Below are positions 1-12,720 of a stretch of 64,000 nucleotides of DNA, piece by piece (position 1 is the first letter of the stretch; every line of letters begins with the position of its first letter). The stretch is taken from positions 4,044,501 through 4,108,500 of the forward strand of contig JAITYX010000011.1 in the NCBI GenBank assembly GCA_021018815.1. Direction: 5' to 3'. A program made the translations under genes and the position numbers. This DNA comes from Talinum fruticosum (Eukaryota > Streptophyta > Magnoliopsida > Caryophyllales > Talinaceae). Below the pieces are notes generated by a model. The model searched no databases and was not told the origin of the DNA. It saw only the letters and a program-made list of their open reading frames with translations.

Positions 1-664
1 CGGATATGGAAGTAGACGACTTCGACACAATCTTACGAGACTAAAGCGAGGAAGGTGAAAAGCCATATCTGCTGGTGATTTGACGTTCGAAGCCGGCTAC
101 TTTTGTAGATATCCTCGAATGAATAACCTACAAAAGTAAAACACCTTCGGTTCTCAAAGTATAAAATACTTTGGTCCAAGGTTAGACACGAGATAATAAA
201 ATAATTATGAAAAAAAAATTACGCAATTGATTATCCGAGTCGGAAAAGAAATGGAATTTTACGAGTCTAATATCCATGATACTCGGAATTCCATATGACT
301 TAGTCTTAAGTAAAGAGTCAAGTTCTATAGCGAATATCGAGTGGGAAAAACTTGATATAGACTAAGTATGAAATGAACTACGAATGCCGACTATGCAAAC
401 AGTAGATTAGATAACCATAAGTCAGATTCCGAGTGAGAGTCGGCGGAATACTGATACACTCAAAATGCGAATAGTCCGAGTGAGAGTGGACTCGGAATAA
501 AGAACCAATTTTACGAGTCGCTAACCGAAAAGCAATAATTGAAGGCCGAAACACTTAGAGAAAATACTATTTTACTCAAGTAAGTTTCTAAGTCACGAGA
601 GAATGCCTTGGAATCAAAACTCTATATGAATGACATCGTTATACCCGACTCCTTTTGCATGACT
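1..664 (-). repeat. 3' LTR of copy A, partial
   Basis: This stretch matches 9180-9840 of the same element and 30469-31132 of copy B almost base for base. It starts inside the LTR at the window edge. The sequence stops matching after the GACT at 661-664 and continues directly into internal sequence equivalent to 31239 in copy B. The terminal LTR bases and the adjacent polypurine tract are therefore deleted. Confidence 0.9.
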
Positions 665-1019
665 AGTTCGCTTATGAAAAAGGCATAATGAGTAAATCGG
701 AAGCAAGTATATAATGTATCGAGCAAAATGTAATACAATATGCTTTAACAATAACTCGAAAAAATAAAGAACTCGGAAATTAGTAATGAAATGCATCACT
801 TCATTAAAAAGAAATTGAAAGGGAATAAACTCCCCTAAATAAGACAACCAGTTTCGACTACATTTCTCCCCCTTGCCTTTCAAGCAAAAACAAGAAACAA
901 AAAGAAGGGAGAAAAGTACAAGTACTACATATAAGTTGTCCGGACAAAAAGAAAATTTTAAACAAGAAAAACTGGAGACACCGAGGAATTGTGACTCGGT
1001 GCATGGCTCCAACTAGGAA

Positions 1020-2624
1020 GGAGGGGATTTCGAGTGGAGACGGAGGTGGAGGTGCGCCGGCGCTGATATGATCTTGATGATGTGCTAGAGCGCGGCGAAG
1101 GGAGAACCGGAATAGTTCTCGGGGCTCGGCTACGAGTGGCCGACCCGGAGAGAGTGGATCAAGAGGTTCTTCCCTTGGGACCTCGGGAGCCGGAGGGGCT
1201 GCTCTGGCGACTCGGCTGGAGGAGCGAGATCTTCCGACCCACTCGGACTCGCTGTTTGAGCTGAGTACAGCAATTTGAGCTTGGGGAGCAGGCTGACCCT
1301 CAGCGGTTGCCACGGCCTCTTCTTCCCTTTGCCCGGAAGGGCTCGCCTTAGCCGCGGGTTCCGCGAGCATCCTCTGCTGCATCTGCAGCTTCTTCTTCTT
1401 CTTCCTCAACTTCCTTGCTGTCCAAGGAGGTCGGGCTCGGGCTCGAAGACGCCTCGGAGGTGTCCGAGTTATCCGGGTCCTGAGCCGCCTTGGACCGTCT
1501 TTCCCTGAGGAGCTCAGCCAGCTCCTTCTGTTCCTTAACCAGCTCTCTCATCTCAAGAACGAGAGACTGCTGCTCTCGGATTTGAGACTCGACCGGTCTT
1601 TTAGTTGATGGTAAGACCTCGAAGAACGAGACTTGAAAGCCCTGGCCATGTCTCCGAGTTCGAAGACACAGAGCTGATCTTGTCCATGAAAACAGGGGAC
1701 AAGAGGGCGGAGAGAGTTTTGGAAGCACTGGAGATGGAGGCACCACCAGGTGAAGAGGGAAGAGGAAGAGGGGTTGATTTCGAGTCCGAGGTGGAGAAGG
1801 AGGCCTCGGCTCCGAGTTGTGAACCCGGACACCGGGGTTAGTTTCCTGGTATCCGTACCCCGGAGTTCCTTCTTGCCGACCACAATGGCCGCCTCGGACA
1901 CCGCGTTAGGGTCGAGAGGGAAGAGGAACTTGGAATTGTTTGAAGACAAGGGTGAGAAGAGCACCGAAAGGAAGGGAGGTGTTCTTCTTGGTTTGGAGTT
2001 GAGCTGGCACGGCGGCCATCCGCTCAATGATGGAGGGGAAGAGGTCGACTTCGTATCCCTCCGGGATATCAAAGAGGGCTTTGAGGTGCTTGAAGTTGGG
2101 GTTCTCCTTGCTGGTATGCTTGTGAGAAGAAGGTTCTCATCAGCAAGAAACACGAAGCCTGGCTTCGACTTCAACCGAGTCACGAAAAGTTCTTTACGGA
2201 CCCAGGGAATTCTTTAGCATACTTTTCAAAGAAGTCGTCGGCGACTTCGAGTGAAAGGGATAGGGTTACTTGTTCAAGAAGAGAGAAGAAACTTTGAACA
2301 GTCGGTGAAGGAGGGTGGTGTTGATACGAACAGGAATGTTACGAACCCGAGAGGTTAGAACATTTTCGGAGTGGGTGAGATGAGTGTAGAACTCGAAACG
2401 AGTTCGGGATAGATGAACTCGTTGAAACACAAGAAAGGGTAGACTCCGGTGGTTTGGATGTTGGACAACCAGGAGAATTTGGTTGTTGGGAAGAACTTGT
2501 CGTCCAGCGCAAGGTCTTGGGTGACATTGGGTTTCGAAGGGGTTGAGCTTTACGGCTTATTGGTGCGAGGCTTTTTAGAGGATGAAGAAACCCGAAAGTC
2601 GGGATGGTTTCCTCTTTTAGGCAT
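1020..2624 (-). pseudogene. third ORF (env-like position) of copy A, frameshifted
   Basis: Minus-strand coding remnants lie between RNase H and the 3' LTR, where Sireviruses can carry an env-like gene. A plausible start Met lies at 2622-2624 and is followed by a basic, Ser/Lys-rich N-terminus. Later segments include a Glu/Lys-rich stretch with coiled-coil character (about 1500-1560) and a Pro/Ser/Arg-rich C-terminal region (about 1040-1300). No convincing signal peptide or membrane segment was recognised, so envelope function is not claimed. The frame shifts several times compared with copy B, often at CTG/CAG/CCG sites. Confidence 0.55.
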
Positions 2625-3479
2625 GGTGAGAGATGAAAAGATGAAACTTTTCGAAAGAGAGAGAGAAGGAGGTGTAGAAGAGAAGATAATGAAAATGGTA
2701 GAAGAAAAGAGATGAGAGCGATCGAAACTTACGAGAGAGTGAGAGAGACCTTCTTCGACGTCTGCGGACGATCGGGGAACACTTGTTCACGTAGAGAGCT
2801 TCCGCGAGAAGATTTTCGTTTGAGAGGGAAGGAGTTTTAGAATATCGAGATGAAGATGGATAGTCGTTATTTAGAGAGAATACGCGCGCCCGTTCACTAT
2901 CCGTTAAGTAACTCCGTTCGACTCAGCCTGTCCATCGGTCATTAATGCCCGGTGTGACGATTCTTCTTCAACGGTTGAGATATCGGCGGTTTGAAATCTG
3001 CGGTTATGATCCGATCGCGGCGCTCGAGAAAGAGAGAGAAAAAGATTTTGAAATTATAATCCGAAACTCTCCATTGTTCTAGAGATAGCTTCGAGAAAAT
3101 TTGATGTCCAAATTTCTCTTACGTGCGAGTTTGACTCGAAAGAATTCGAGTGACTCGAAACACGAAATAACTATAAGCCCGAGTATCACGTGATCAAGCT
3201 GAACTAATGGTTATTAACAACGAAAGCACATAGCACGAAATATTCAAGAATCATAACACAAAACTAAGCATTTAACATACCAAGCTCATTCCGAATAAAG
3301 CGGAATTGATCTTCACCAAGAGGCTTAGTAAAGATATCGGCTAATTGAAGATTAGTAGGAATGAACTCAAGTGTAATATCACCCTTTTCCGAGTGATCGC
3401 GTAAGAAGTGATACCGACCTCAATATGCTTTGTTTTTGAGTGCTTGGACGGGATTCTTAGTGATGCTGATTGCGCTTTG

Positions 3480-6400
3480 ATTGTCACACTTGATTGGAGC
3501 CGAGTTGAGAAATAGTCCAAGATCCTTCAAGTGTTGTTTTATCCGAGAGAATCCGAGCACAACAAGCTCCAGCGGCAATGTATTCAGCTTCCGTAGTTGA
3601 TAGAGCTACTGAGTTTTGCTTCTTTGAGTGCCAGGATATTAGGGATTGACCCAGAAATTGGCAAGCTCCGGATGTGCTCTTTCGATCAACTTTGTATCCT
3701 GCATAGTCCGAGTCCGAGTACCCGGTCGAATCGGTTACGAGTCTCCGGAGTACCACGAGTCCTAGATTACGAGTGCCTGCAAGATATCTGAATACTCTCT
3801 TCACCGCAGTGAGATGTGATTCTTTTGGATTAGCTTGAAATCGTGCACATAAGCAAACACTGAACATTATATACGGTCTGCTTGAAGTAAGATATAGCGG
3901 TGATCCAATCATACCTCGATAGAGTTTCGATCTCTTGCTTTACCTGTCTCATCCGAGTCAAGCTTTATACTGCTTGCTCATAGGGGTCGATGCGTGCTTT
4001 GCATCTTGAAGTTTATATTTCTTCAGCGGTTCCTTGGTGTATTTCGATTGATGAACAAAGATTCCATCTTTGTCTTGTTTGATTTGCAGCCCAAGGAAGA
4101 AATTGAGTTCTCCCATCATACTCATTTGGAACTCTTGACTCATCAACTCGGAAAATTCTCGGCATAGAAATTCATTAGTAGCACCGAAAATAATATCATC
4201 AACATATATTTGAACAATGAGAAAGTCTTTCCCTTTGGTCTTTATGAATAGAGTCTTGTCGATCTGACCTCTTTTGAAATCATTTTGAACCAGGAAAGCT
4301 GCTCAGTCTTTCATACCAAGCTCTAGGGGCTTGCTTAAGACCATAGAGAGCCTTTTGAAGTTTGAAAACGTGATTTGGAAATTCGAGTTTTCAAAACCAG
4401 GAGGCTGCTCGACATAAACTTCTTCTTCAATAAAACCATTGAGAAAGGCACACTTAACATCCATTTGATATAATTTAATATGCATGCGGGATGCAAATGC
4501 CAACGAGTATTCTAATGGCTTCTATTCTAGCTACTTGGTGCAAAGGTTTCCCCACAATCAATTCCTTCTTCTTGATTGTAACCTTGAGCTACAAGTCTAG
4601 CCTTGTTTCGACTACCACTCCACCCTCATCCAGTTTGTTCTTGAAAACCCATTTGGTTCCTATAAGCTGGGTGGTCGGAAGGTCGGTTGGTCGGAGTCCG
4701 AGACTTGGTTTCTTTCGAATTGATTCAGCTCTTCTTGCATGGCCTCTACCCATTCGGGTTCATTAAGGGCTTCTAGTGCATTTTTGGGTTCGAGTTAATG
4801 AAATGAATGCGGTGAATGCACATAGATTATGAAGAGAAGAACGAGTTCTTACCCCACTATTGATATCAGAAATGATGTTTTCTTGGGGATGACTGGGAGT
4901 AAATTTGAATGCTTTACCAGTTCTTTGATTCACCAGGTTTGTGGGCTGAATTGCTTGATCTTCAGCAGCTTGTTACGAGTCATCCTCTTCATTGACTTGT
5001 TCGTTACGAGTGAACTCTTGAGCTATTTCATTACGAGCTTCCTCGTTACGAGTGATCTCCTTCGAGTCTTTGTAAGCTCATCTTCGTCATCATCCTTTAC
5101 GAGCTTCGGTTACGAGTATGAAGATTCACTTGGTTTTTCTGTTCAAGCTCATCAAACACTACGTGGATACTTTCTTCCACTTTGTTAGTTCGCTTGTTGA
5201 AGATACGGTAAGCTTTGCTATGAGAGGAGTAACCTAGAAAAATACCTTCGTCGACCGAGCATCAAACTTGGTCGGATGATCCTTACCATTGTTGTGGACA
5301 AAGCACTTACATCCGAAAGATCTGAAATAGGAAATATTTGGCTTCCTCCCTTTGTAGAGCTCATAAGGTGTTTTCTTGAGAATGGGTCGATGAGGCATCG
5401 ATTGAGAGTGTAGTTAGGCTGTGTTTCTTGCCTCTGCCCAGAAATAGTAAGGCAAGTTGTGTTCAATCATCATCGTCCTTGCTATCTCTTCAAGGGTTCT
5501 GTTCTTTCTCTCAACTACTCCATTACTGTTGAGGAGTTATGGGTGCTTGAGAAGTTGTGAGAAATTCCATTCTTGTCACAAAACTACGAGAATTACGAGT
5601 AATCGAACTCCCTTCCATGGTCGAGTTCGAATCTTTTGAATGCGAGTGCAGGACTCCACTTGAATCTTTCTACGAGCTTGTTGAACTCCTTGAAGGCTTC
5701 ATTCTTATGCTTGAGAAAACACACCCAGGTAAATCTTGAAAAATCATCAATGATAACAAGTATGTAAGATTTACCTCCGAGACTCTTCACGGGAATTTCG
5801 CCACATAGGTCCATATGCGGTAATTCAAGCACGTTGGATGTGGAAGCTGTCTTCGAGAGATTTGAATGAAGATCGACTTGTTTCCCTACTGGTGCATGCT
5901 TCACATACTTTATCCTTCTCAAACGCACGGTTAGGTAATCCTCTAACCGGATGATGAGATGCAAGCTTTTTGATAGTATGCATGCTAATATGACCTAATC
6001 TACGATGCCAAGTCCAAGAATCATCTTGAAGAGATGCTTTCAAACAGGATAAATTCTGACTTGGGTCGAGAAGAGGGATGATGTAGGTATTACACTGATC
6101 TCTTACCTGAAAGTTTTACCTCTTTGGTGATCTCATCGTGATGTAGCACTTGGATTGAGTGAATTTTACCTCTTGACCTTTGTCACATAGTTGGGAGATG
6201 CTAAGTAGGTTGTACTTTAGTCCTTTGACAAGGTAGACTGGGCTCACCAGATTGTTTTCATTACCAATCTTCCCAATGCCCACTATCTTGCCTTTCTTTG
6301 TCATCACCAAAGGTCACCTTTCCTCCTTTATATGACTCCAGCTCGAGAAAAGAGTCCTTGGTCACTGACATATGTCGAGAACATCCGCTGTCCAGGTACC

Positions 6401-6990
6401 GGTGTCCTTTTGATCTTTTCGAGAGACCTGCAAAACAGAGAGAATCTAACCCTTCTCACTTCCTCTAACGAACCCAGTAACATTCCTTACTTGTGGTCCT
6501 TTTACGAGGAAGAAGGTGCTTCGGAACCCAGATTTGAATGACTTTGGGTTTAGTCGATTACGAGTCTTCTTCTTCTCGAGAAGCGAGTCTGTGTCTCTTT
6601 CCTTTTAAAAACCTTTCCTTTTGAAACAGAGGAAAATGGTTTCTTTTTGTAAATAGGTGCGGGTTTAGTCCTCCTTTCATTCTTGTGAATGGGACCATGC
6701 TCGACCTTCTTGAACTTAACGGTTACGGAATCCTTTTTGAACAATTCGAGTAAGAATTAGATTCTTCCTCCTTGTTGAAACCAAGACCTTCTTTTCTAAA
6801 AGAGACACATTGTGATCCTAAGAGCATATCAAGGTTCTTACGTCCTTGAGTAAACTTTAAAACCAGATCTTGAGACTCGGTGAGCTTCTGTTTCGGTTGC
6901 TCATTTTCTTTTCGAGTAACTCGGACTCGGTCTCATTAGTTTGAGCACTTGTCTTGAGTTCTCTGAGTGTGAGTCTCGGTTTTCCAATTC
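3480..6990 (-). pseudogene. pol: pol (protease-integrase-RT-RNase H) of copy A, frameshifted
   Basis: Minus-strand Pol fragments run in copia order. They are a retroviral-type aspartic protease (DSG region about 6360-6400), the integrase HHCC zinc-binding segment with WHRRLGH and CEAC (about 5900-6030), the integrase core (D near the DLCGEIP segment, then D in the DHGREF segment, about 5595-5830), reverse transcriptase with IYVDDII (about 4193-4213), and RNase H with SDSDYAG and TTEAEYIA (about 3560-3720). The frame is broken many times, for example near 5530-5660, 4310-4390 and 6080-6110. Each break matches a small indel relative to copy B. The enzymes would reverse-transcribe and integrate the element if intact; as written they cannot. 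Confidence 0.88.
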
Positions 6991-6999
6991 GTTTTTAAA

Positions 7000-8259
7000 G
7001 AAGTGCTCTCGAAGTGATTGACTCAAGTTGTTCCTTGAAATGAGAAGAATCAGAATTGGACTTTTCTTCCAAAGTAAAGATATATTTAGCTAAATCAACT
7101 TTGGAGAATTTGAGGAAGTAGTTTATTACCTCTTGAGGATCGGTTTCCTCATTATACGAGTACGTATGCGAGTCGACTCTTTTTCGGCTTACGAGTCGGT
7201 GATTGCCATCGGACACTTTGAGTCATCCGAATCCTCGTCGTCTTCGAGATGAATCCTCATCGCTCCATGTTGCCATCATGGCCTTTTTCTTCTTCCTATC
7301 CCGTCTTCGTTTTGGACGAGTCCTTGACTATGTGGTCTTTGCTGCCACATTCAAAACATCCGGAATTCTTAGACAAAGATAACTTTGAAGGAGAAGAAAA
7401 CTTACCTTTTCTATCTCTCTTGTCTTTCTTGTAGAATTCTTCTTTTGGTCTTTTGTCCCATCTTTTGTGCTTCATCATTTTCTTGAAGCCTCTTGCAATG
7501 AGTGCCATGGGATCATCTTCTGATTCGAGAGGAGCTCGGAATTGCTTCTTTGGATTACGAGGCTTTAAGCGCAATGTTCCTTTTGGAAGTACCCTCGGCA
7601 TCTTCTTCTTCCAAGTGTATCTCATGAGTCGAAGCTTTCCGATGAGCTCGTCGGCTTCAAGAGTGAGAGGTTCGAGCCTCTTCTATGGCGGTCACCTTAG
7701 GACCCCATCGTCTCTTGGGTAGGCTTCGAGAATTTTTCGACACATTTCTTCATGGGAGATTTTCTTTCCCAGAGATTTGAGATTGTTGGTGATCTCGGTG
7801 AAGCGTATGAACATCGAGTAATGTTCTCTTACGGCTCCATTTTGAAAAGCTCATATTTGTGAAGATCTTGGCTGATCTTTGCTTGTCTCACCTGACTTGT
7901 ACCTTCGTAGGTGTTGACCAGAGTGTCCCACACCTCTTTAGCAGAGTCACGAGGCGGAGACTCGATTATATTCTTACGAGCTTATGGCGCACATGAGGAT
8001 GTTCATGGCTTTGAAGTTCTTTACGAACTTCTCTGCCTGTCTGGCGTGAACTCGGCCTTTGTCTTTGGAAGGATTCTGAATTCATCTGTCTTTGTTGGAA
8101 TGTAGTTTCCTTGTTGTATGATTTCCCATACTTCTTCATCGTGATCCATGAGGAAACATTCCATAAGCTTCTTCCAGGTGACCGAAATTTGAACCTTTGA
8201 ATTTTGGTGGCACTGTTGGAAGATCTACCTTCGTCGAACTCTCCGGTGTTACGAGCCAT
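7000..8259 (-). pseudogene. gag: gag of copy A, frameshifted
   Basis: The start Met at 8257-8259 lies about 60 bp inside the 5' LTR boundary. Successive frames encode pieces of a copia-type Gag (UBN2-like region). These are followed by a CX2CX4HX4C-type zinc knuckle near 7310-7360, which is interrupted in this copy, and an acidic Ser/Asp/Glu-rich stretch. The structural protein would form the virus-like particle and bind element RNA. Multiple one-base differences from copy B break the frame. Confidence 0.8.
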
Positions 8260-8301
8260 CTGATCTTTAAACCTTTGGACTGTTAGATCCTTTACGAAAG
8301 G

Positions 8302-8317
8302 CTAGGCTCGATACCAA
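8302..8317 (-). promoter_or_regulatory. primer binding site of copy A (initiator Met tRNA type)
   Basis: Two bases inside the 5' LTR, the minus strand reads TGGTATCGAGCC. The usual plant copia PBS, complementary to initiator tRNA-Met, is TGGTATCAGAGC. CAGAG here reads CGAG, a one-base loss that is also present in copy B. Confidence 0.75.
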
Positions 8318-8318
8318 T

Positions 8319-9876
8319 TGAAGGTTTGCTCGGGAGAGTACGAGTCACCCTAGAGGGGGTGAATAGGGTGATGGAAAATTCTTTGCGAACACACACACTT
8401 TTGACGAGAAAGAGGCAAAGACAGGTTTCGAGTCTAAGCACGGAGTCAGAAAATATTGGACTCGAGAATGCAATGAATCAAAGTAAACAAGTACAGCAGA
8501 GGCTGTCCGAGTCTAGAATGAACTCGGAAAGAGAACACGAGAGATTTTACGTGGAAACCCTCACGGGGCGGAAAACCACGGCCCGTGTCAATCCAGACAC
8601 GAAGTCAAATCCACTATTTTGAGTCCAAATACCGTGAACTGACCGAACCCGAGCTGCTCCCTTGGACAACTCTATACAAGTTTTCCTAGACTCGAAGTTA
8701 CCTTATCCGATCTAGTACTTCCTAACCGAGATAACCCTTACAGCTAGGGACAACTAAGCTGAGTTAACCTTTACAGCTTAGTCAAGGGACCTTACAAAGA
8801 ATGTAAGAAGAGTTTGTAACTAAGTACAAGACCTTACAACTCGGAAAGTAATGAATTACGAGTGGGAGTTGTAAGTTGAAGATTGAGAGTAAATACAATA
8901 ACTTTGATCAAGTAAGTGTATAGACAATATGTTCGGCAACCTTCAAGTCTTGTGAAGTGGCTTCTATTTATAGATAACCAAGCAGAGTAGCCATTTTCTT
9001 CATCTCGCTGACCGAGAGTCCTCTGTGACCGTTGTGAAAGGCTTTACGAGTCACTCGAAAGTATCCGTTGAAATATGGACGTTGGACAACGGTTTAATCC
9101 TCTTGGAAGTCCCAAAACCATCGGTTGTGTCTTGATAAATATGGTGGAAACCACCGTTATGCTCGGCGTTCCAGTTTTCCGGATATGGAAGCGGACGGCT
9201 TCGACACAATCTTACGAGACTAAAGCGGGGAAGGTGAAAAGCCATATCTCGCTGGTGATTTGACGTTCGAAGCCGGCTACTTTTGTAGATATCCTCGAAT
9301 GAATAACCTACAAAAGTAAAACACCTTCGGTTCTCAAAGTATAAAATACTTTGGTCCAAGGTTAGACACGAGATAATAAAATAATTATGAAAAAAAAATT
9401 ACGCAATTGATTATCCGAGTCGGAAAAGAAATGGAATTTTCCGAGTCTAATATCCATGATACTCATAATTCCATATGACTTAGTCTTAAGTAAAGAGTCA
9501 AGTTCTATAGCGAATATCGAGTGGGAAAAACTTGATATAGACTAAGCATGAAATGACCTACGAATGCTGACTATGCAAACAGTAGATTAGATAACCACAA
9601 GTCAGATTCCGAGTGAGAGTCGGCGGAATACCGATACACTCAAAATGCGAATAGTCCGAGTGAGAGTGGACTCGGAATAAAGAACCAATTTTCCGAGTCG
9701 CTAACCGAAAAGCAATAATTGAAGGCCGAAACACTTAGAGAAAATACTATTTTACTCAAGTAAGTTTCTAATTCACAGAGAATGCCTTGGAATCAAAACT
9801 CTATATGAATGACATCGTTATACCCGACTCCTTTTGCATGACTTAGAAAGATATAGAGCAGTGTCTCGAGTCTTCA
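8319..9876 (-). repeat. 5' LTR of copy A
   Basis: This is a 1558-bp LTR. On the minus strand it begins TGAAGACTCG and ends ACCTTCA, giving TG...CA termini. A TATA box reads CTATAAATAG on the minus strand at 8964-8973. It is highly similar to both LTRs of copy B (38894-40451 and 29608-31164). Confidence 0.92.
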
Positions 9877-9881
9877 AAACG
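9877..9881. other. right target-site duplication of copy A (AAACG)
   Basis: The element ends TCTTCA at 9876 and array sequence AAACGAGTTT follows. The same AAACG flanks copy B at 40452-40456. The left partner of copy A lies outside the window. Confidence 0.7.
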
Positions 9882-10634
9882 AGTTTATATCGTCCATATT
9901 TATGTTGCGTATTCTGATAAATACAATGGTTACTCATCTAAAATATTCATCCAACTTCAATTTCTGGTTGGTATGCTAAACTCAGAAGATATGCTCAATA
10001 GTGTATGTTGTTAAATATTTTATTAGAAATAAAATAGAATAAATCTGAAGACCAAGTTGAGTGTTGGCTATCTCATACTTTCACCTTTTCCCTCATAATT
10101 TAAATTTTGGTGTGGACTATTGTTTTCCAAATTGTGCAAAACAATTTAGGTGGAGTGTAGACCTCAATTTGGAATTCTTGTCTTCCTTAGGATTTTAAGC
10201 CTAGTTGGCATTCCGTCTGAAATAGAGACCTAGTTTGGTGACTCGTATTTAACCTTATAACAAAAGGGAACAAAATGCATCTGAAAAATATGCATTAAGG
10301 ATAGTGTTCTCGTAATATTTTTTTATACTGTTAGGTGTCTTGTATATAGAGTTCATAGAATTAAATAATTATAGAAGGATGAAAACAACACTAGTTAACT
10401 TGTGAAGCATCGCAAGTAAGCTCGATAAGAATTTTAAAAATTAGGCTTGACCTCGCCGTCTAATAGAACTTGGTAAGCTCACGAGGGTTATGAACTGAAA
10501 AAAATTAAATATGTTGGGTGGGTTGTTTGATTTAATGATGATGCGACATTATTTAAGCCCTTGGTTTGAAAATAAATGGTCCATATTAAAGTTCCTACTC
10601 CTCTCCCAAACCCTTAGTTTTCACTTGATATCAT

Positions 10635-10714
<80 letters not shown>

Positions 10715-11151
10715 GCTATCTTTAATGTTCTAAAAATTTAAATTCAATATCGATTGTACATTTTAATCATGTATATTAAGAAAGTGAAAAAATAAGATCG
10801 AATTAAAAGTGTATAAAGGCTTGTGAGCTTACATGAGCTAGCATTGTGCCTAAAGTTTCAGGCTTTGTAAGTTTTCGCTCTTAAAAATATCCTTTTAATA
10901 AAGAAAATAACTGCAATCGAGATTAAAGGAAGCAAGAAGACTGTCGAAGTATCAAGATTAAAGGAAACAATAGGATTGTGGAAGTATCAAATGACAAAAT
11001 TTAAGACTATTGTGAATCTCATCGAGTATATACATGCATGTGTATTGTTAATCTTTAGTAACATTTATACTTGTTTACCATGGATATTATCATGCGATAT
11101 TTTATTTTAAGATAAATAAAAATATTTTTATTTCAGAGATGATAAAAAATT

Positions 11152-11520
11152 TCAAGCAATCTGACCATCCCTCTCACAACTATTCCAAACTTGGTGGCCT
11201 CTAGCTACAATTTCTGGTACTTCTTCGATAAAATTACGAAATGTTACAAATGTTAAGAGCTCATGGCACACTTTTCCCATTTTTACTAACTCACTGCAAC
11301 ACTCTTTTCTTACAGTTTTATGGCCAACAAATATGTAATTAAATATTTCATCACGACAAATTTGTGTCAATTGATCTCCACATGGCCTTAAGTCAAATTG
11401 AGGACTTGGCGCAACTGCACAAGGATTACCTGAATACGCCTTAGCAACTCCACTTGTGACCAACAACATAAAGAATATAAAAGAAAAATTTACAATGCAG
11501 GCAACGACCTTAGCATTCAT
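11152..11520 (-). CDS. secreted ECA1 / prolamin-like cysteine-rich protein, array copy 1
   Basis: A 122-residue, single-exon protein. Residues 1-28 form a signal peptide (hydrophobic core about 9-22, likely cleavage after AKA at 26-28). The mature part has cysteines at 34, 47, 55, 74, 75, 85 and 115. The spacing C-x7-C-x18-CC-x9-C-x29-C matches the ECA1 gametogenesis-related / prolamin-like (PF05617) family, with one extra N-terminal Cys at 34. Characterised relatives such as Arabidopsis EC1 are secreted by the egg cell and activate sperm; others are expressed in reproductive tissues. A reproductive signalling role here is inference. A minus-strand TATA box (CTTATAAATAC) lies at 11653-11663, 133 bp upstream of the Met. 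An AATAAA-type signal follows the stop at about 11115-11135. Copies 1-7 encode the same protein. Confidence 0.9.
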   Translation of the reverse strand: MNAKVVACIVNFSFIFFMLLVTSGVAKAYSGNPCAVAPSPQFDLRPCGDQLTQICRDEIFNYIFVGHKTVRKECCSELVKMGKVCHELLTFVTFRNFIEEVPEIVARGHQVWNSCERDGQIA

Positions 11521-11652
11521 AATGTTGGATGGAAATGATTTTTTCTCTTTGTAATTTTTATTTTTAAAAAACCACCTAATATGTACTCAATCAATGAGAA
11601 TGAGTAGGATAAAATAAGTAGGGATGACACAAGGTAAATGATGTTATCTATT

Positions 11653-11663
11653 GTATTTATAAG
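11653..11663 (-). promoter_or_regulatory. TATA box of array gene, unit 1
   Basis: The minus strand reads CTTATAAATAC 133 bp upstream of the start codon, leaving a 5' leader of roughly 100 nt. The same box occurs at 14467-14477, 17281-17291, 20087-20097, 22884-22894, 25686-25696, 28537-28547 and 42169-42179 for copies 2-8. It is absent for copy 9. Confidence 0.7.
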
Positions 11664-12720
11664 TGGGAGAAAATTTTAGTTGAACAATAACTTATGTATC
11701 TTAAAGAAACTCTCTCATAAACGTTACCTTTGAAAATAAAGCGTATGAGACTTAACGTACTATCTTAATAACTGAACTTTGGCATTTGTATGTTAAAGTA
11801 AATAAAAAAGGAAAAAATATATTTCTTAGTTAAATTGCATTTCTTTCTATTCATTAATTGCTTATTTTGGAGCTTCAAAATAACTTAATTTTGAAATGTC
11901 CACTCATATTAAATAAAATCATATTGATAACTTATTTTGCTGTAGCGATAATTTTGAAGTGTTTTTATAATGACTTGAGCCGGTTATTAGGTAGCCTACT
12001 AACCACCGACTCGAATTTTTCGAACAAAAAAATTACCATTTAACAATCCAATGTCAAACAATAGTGGCTATACTTGAATGAGTTAAGTCGAATGACCTAT
12101 AACAAAACTTGAATCAACTCTTAAAATAGTTGACATGAAACCGGTAACGGTCTAACAAAACAAAACATGACCCTAACATTTTCTCCTTAAGTTATTTCTC
12201 TTTACAAACCAAGTTTGTTGAAATAAAAAATAACCAACTTGAAAGTAACCCGAACATAAAATGATTTGAACCTAAACCGCAATCGAAACCAATGTCAATC
12301 TAACCGACTCAAACATAACTCAACATAAAATGAACCTGACTCGAAACTAAACAAACTAGCCCACTTGTTACGTCTAATAACACTGCATGTGTACATTATT
12401 ATTTTTTTATTCGATCTAATTGGTAATATTGTATCATCAAAAAAAGACAATAAAAATTAAGCTAAATTATCAAATATAAATGGATCACTTCCTCTCAACT
12501 AAAAAATATGAGTTTATTCATTTGATAATTGTAAATTTTGTTAAGAATAAATTTTATAATATTTGTCTACGTCATTAATCTCTTGGTAAAATTGTAAAAG
12601 AAAATATTTTAATAGATAAATTACACAGTTCCATTGTAATATTATGAATAAATATCTATTTAAATATGTGGACAAACTAAATGTTGAAGAGAAGTAAGAT
12701 TTTCATATTCTTTTATGAAA

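Larger units (their letters stand above)
1..9876 (-). mobile_element. Ty1/copia LTR retrotransposon, Sirevirus-like, copy A (left part outside window)
   Basis: This is a minus-strand LTR retrotransposon in the order 5' LTR (8319-9876), PBS, gag, protease, integrase, reverse transcriptase, RNase H, a third ORF and 3' LTR (1-664, cut by the window start). The integrase-before-RT order defines Ty1/copia. The 1.56-kb LTRs, a Gag with a zinc knuckle followed by a Lys/Asp/Glu-rich stretch, and a third ORF downstream of pol suggest the Sirevirus (SIRE/Maximus) lineage; that assignment is inference. Every reading frame is interrupted. Relative to copy B it lacks about 106 bp covering the inner end of the 3' LTR and the polypurine tract (the join is near 664/665). 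Its right end lies at exactly the same array base as copy B. Confidence 0.93.
9880..12720. repeat. array unit 1
   Basis: This 2841-bp unit has its (TA)n tract at 10640-10710 (about 71 bp). The sequence on both sides of the gene holds no other convincing gene. It contains AT-rich DNA and a 13-bp inverted motif GTAAGCTCACRAG near 10468 and 10827 that flanks the TA tract. Confidence 0.95.

Noticed and set aside
1082..2715. Plus-strand frames across the third ORF of the copia elements
   Set aside because: They are antisense shadows of the GC-rich minus-strand coding region.
10511..10741. Plus-strand frame of 61-79 codons recurring in several units, ending in (Tyr-Ile)n
   Set aside because: Its C-terminus is the translated TA microsatellite and its length changes with the tract. 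It recurs only because the units are copies.
10468..10840. Possible MITE defined by inverted GTAAGCTCACRAG motifs around the TA tract
   Set aside because: The arms are short and no target duplication or longer terminal repeat was seen. It is kept only as a note in the microsatellite finding.
11858..12043. Plus-strand frame of 61-74 codons upstream of each array gene
   Set aside because: It lies in the AT-rich upstream region opposite the gene's own promoter. It has no domain and its end depends on an A-run length.
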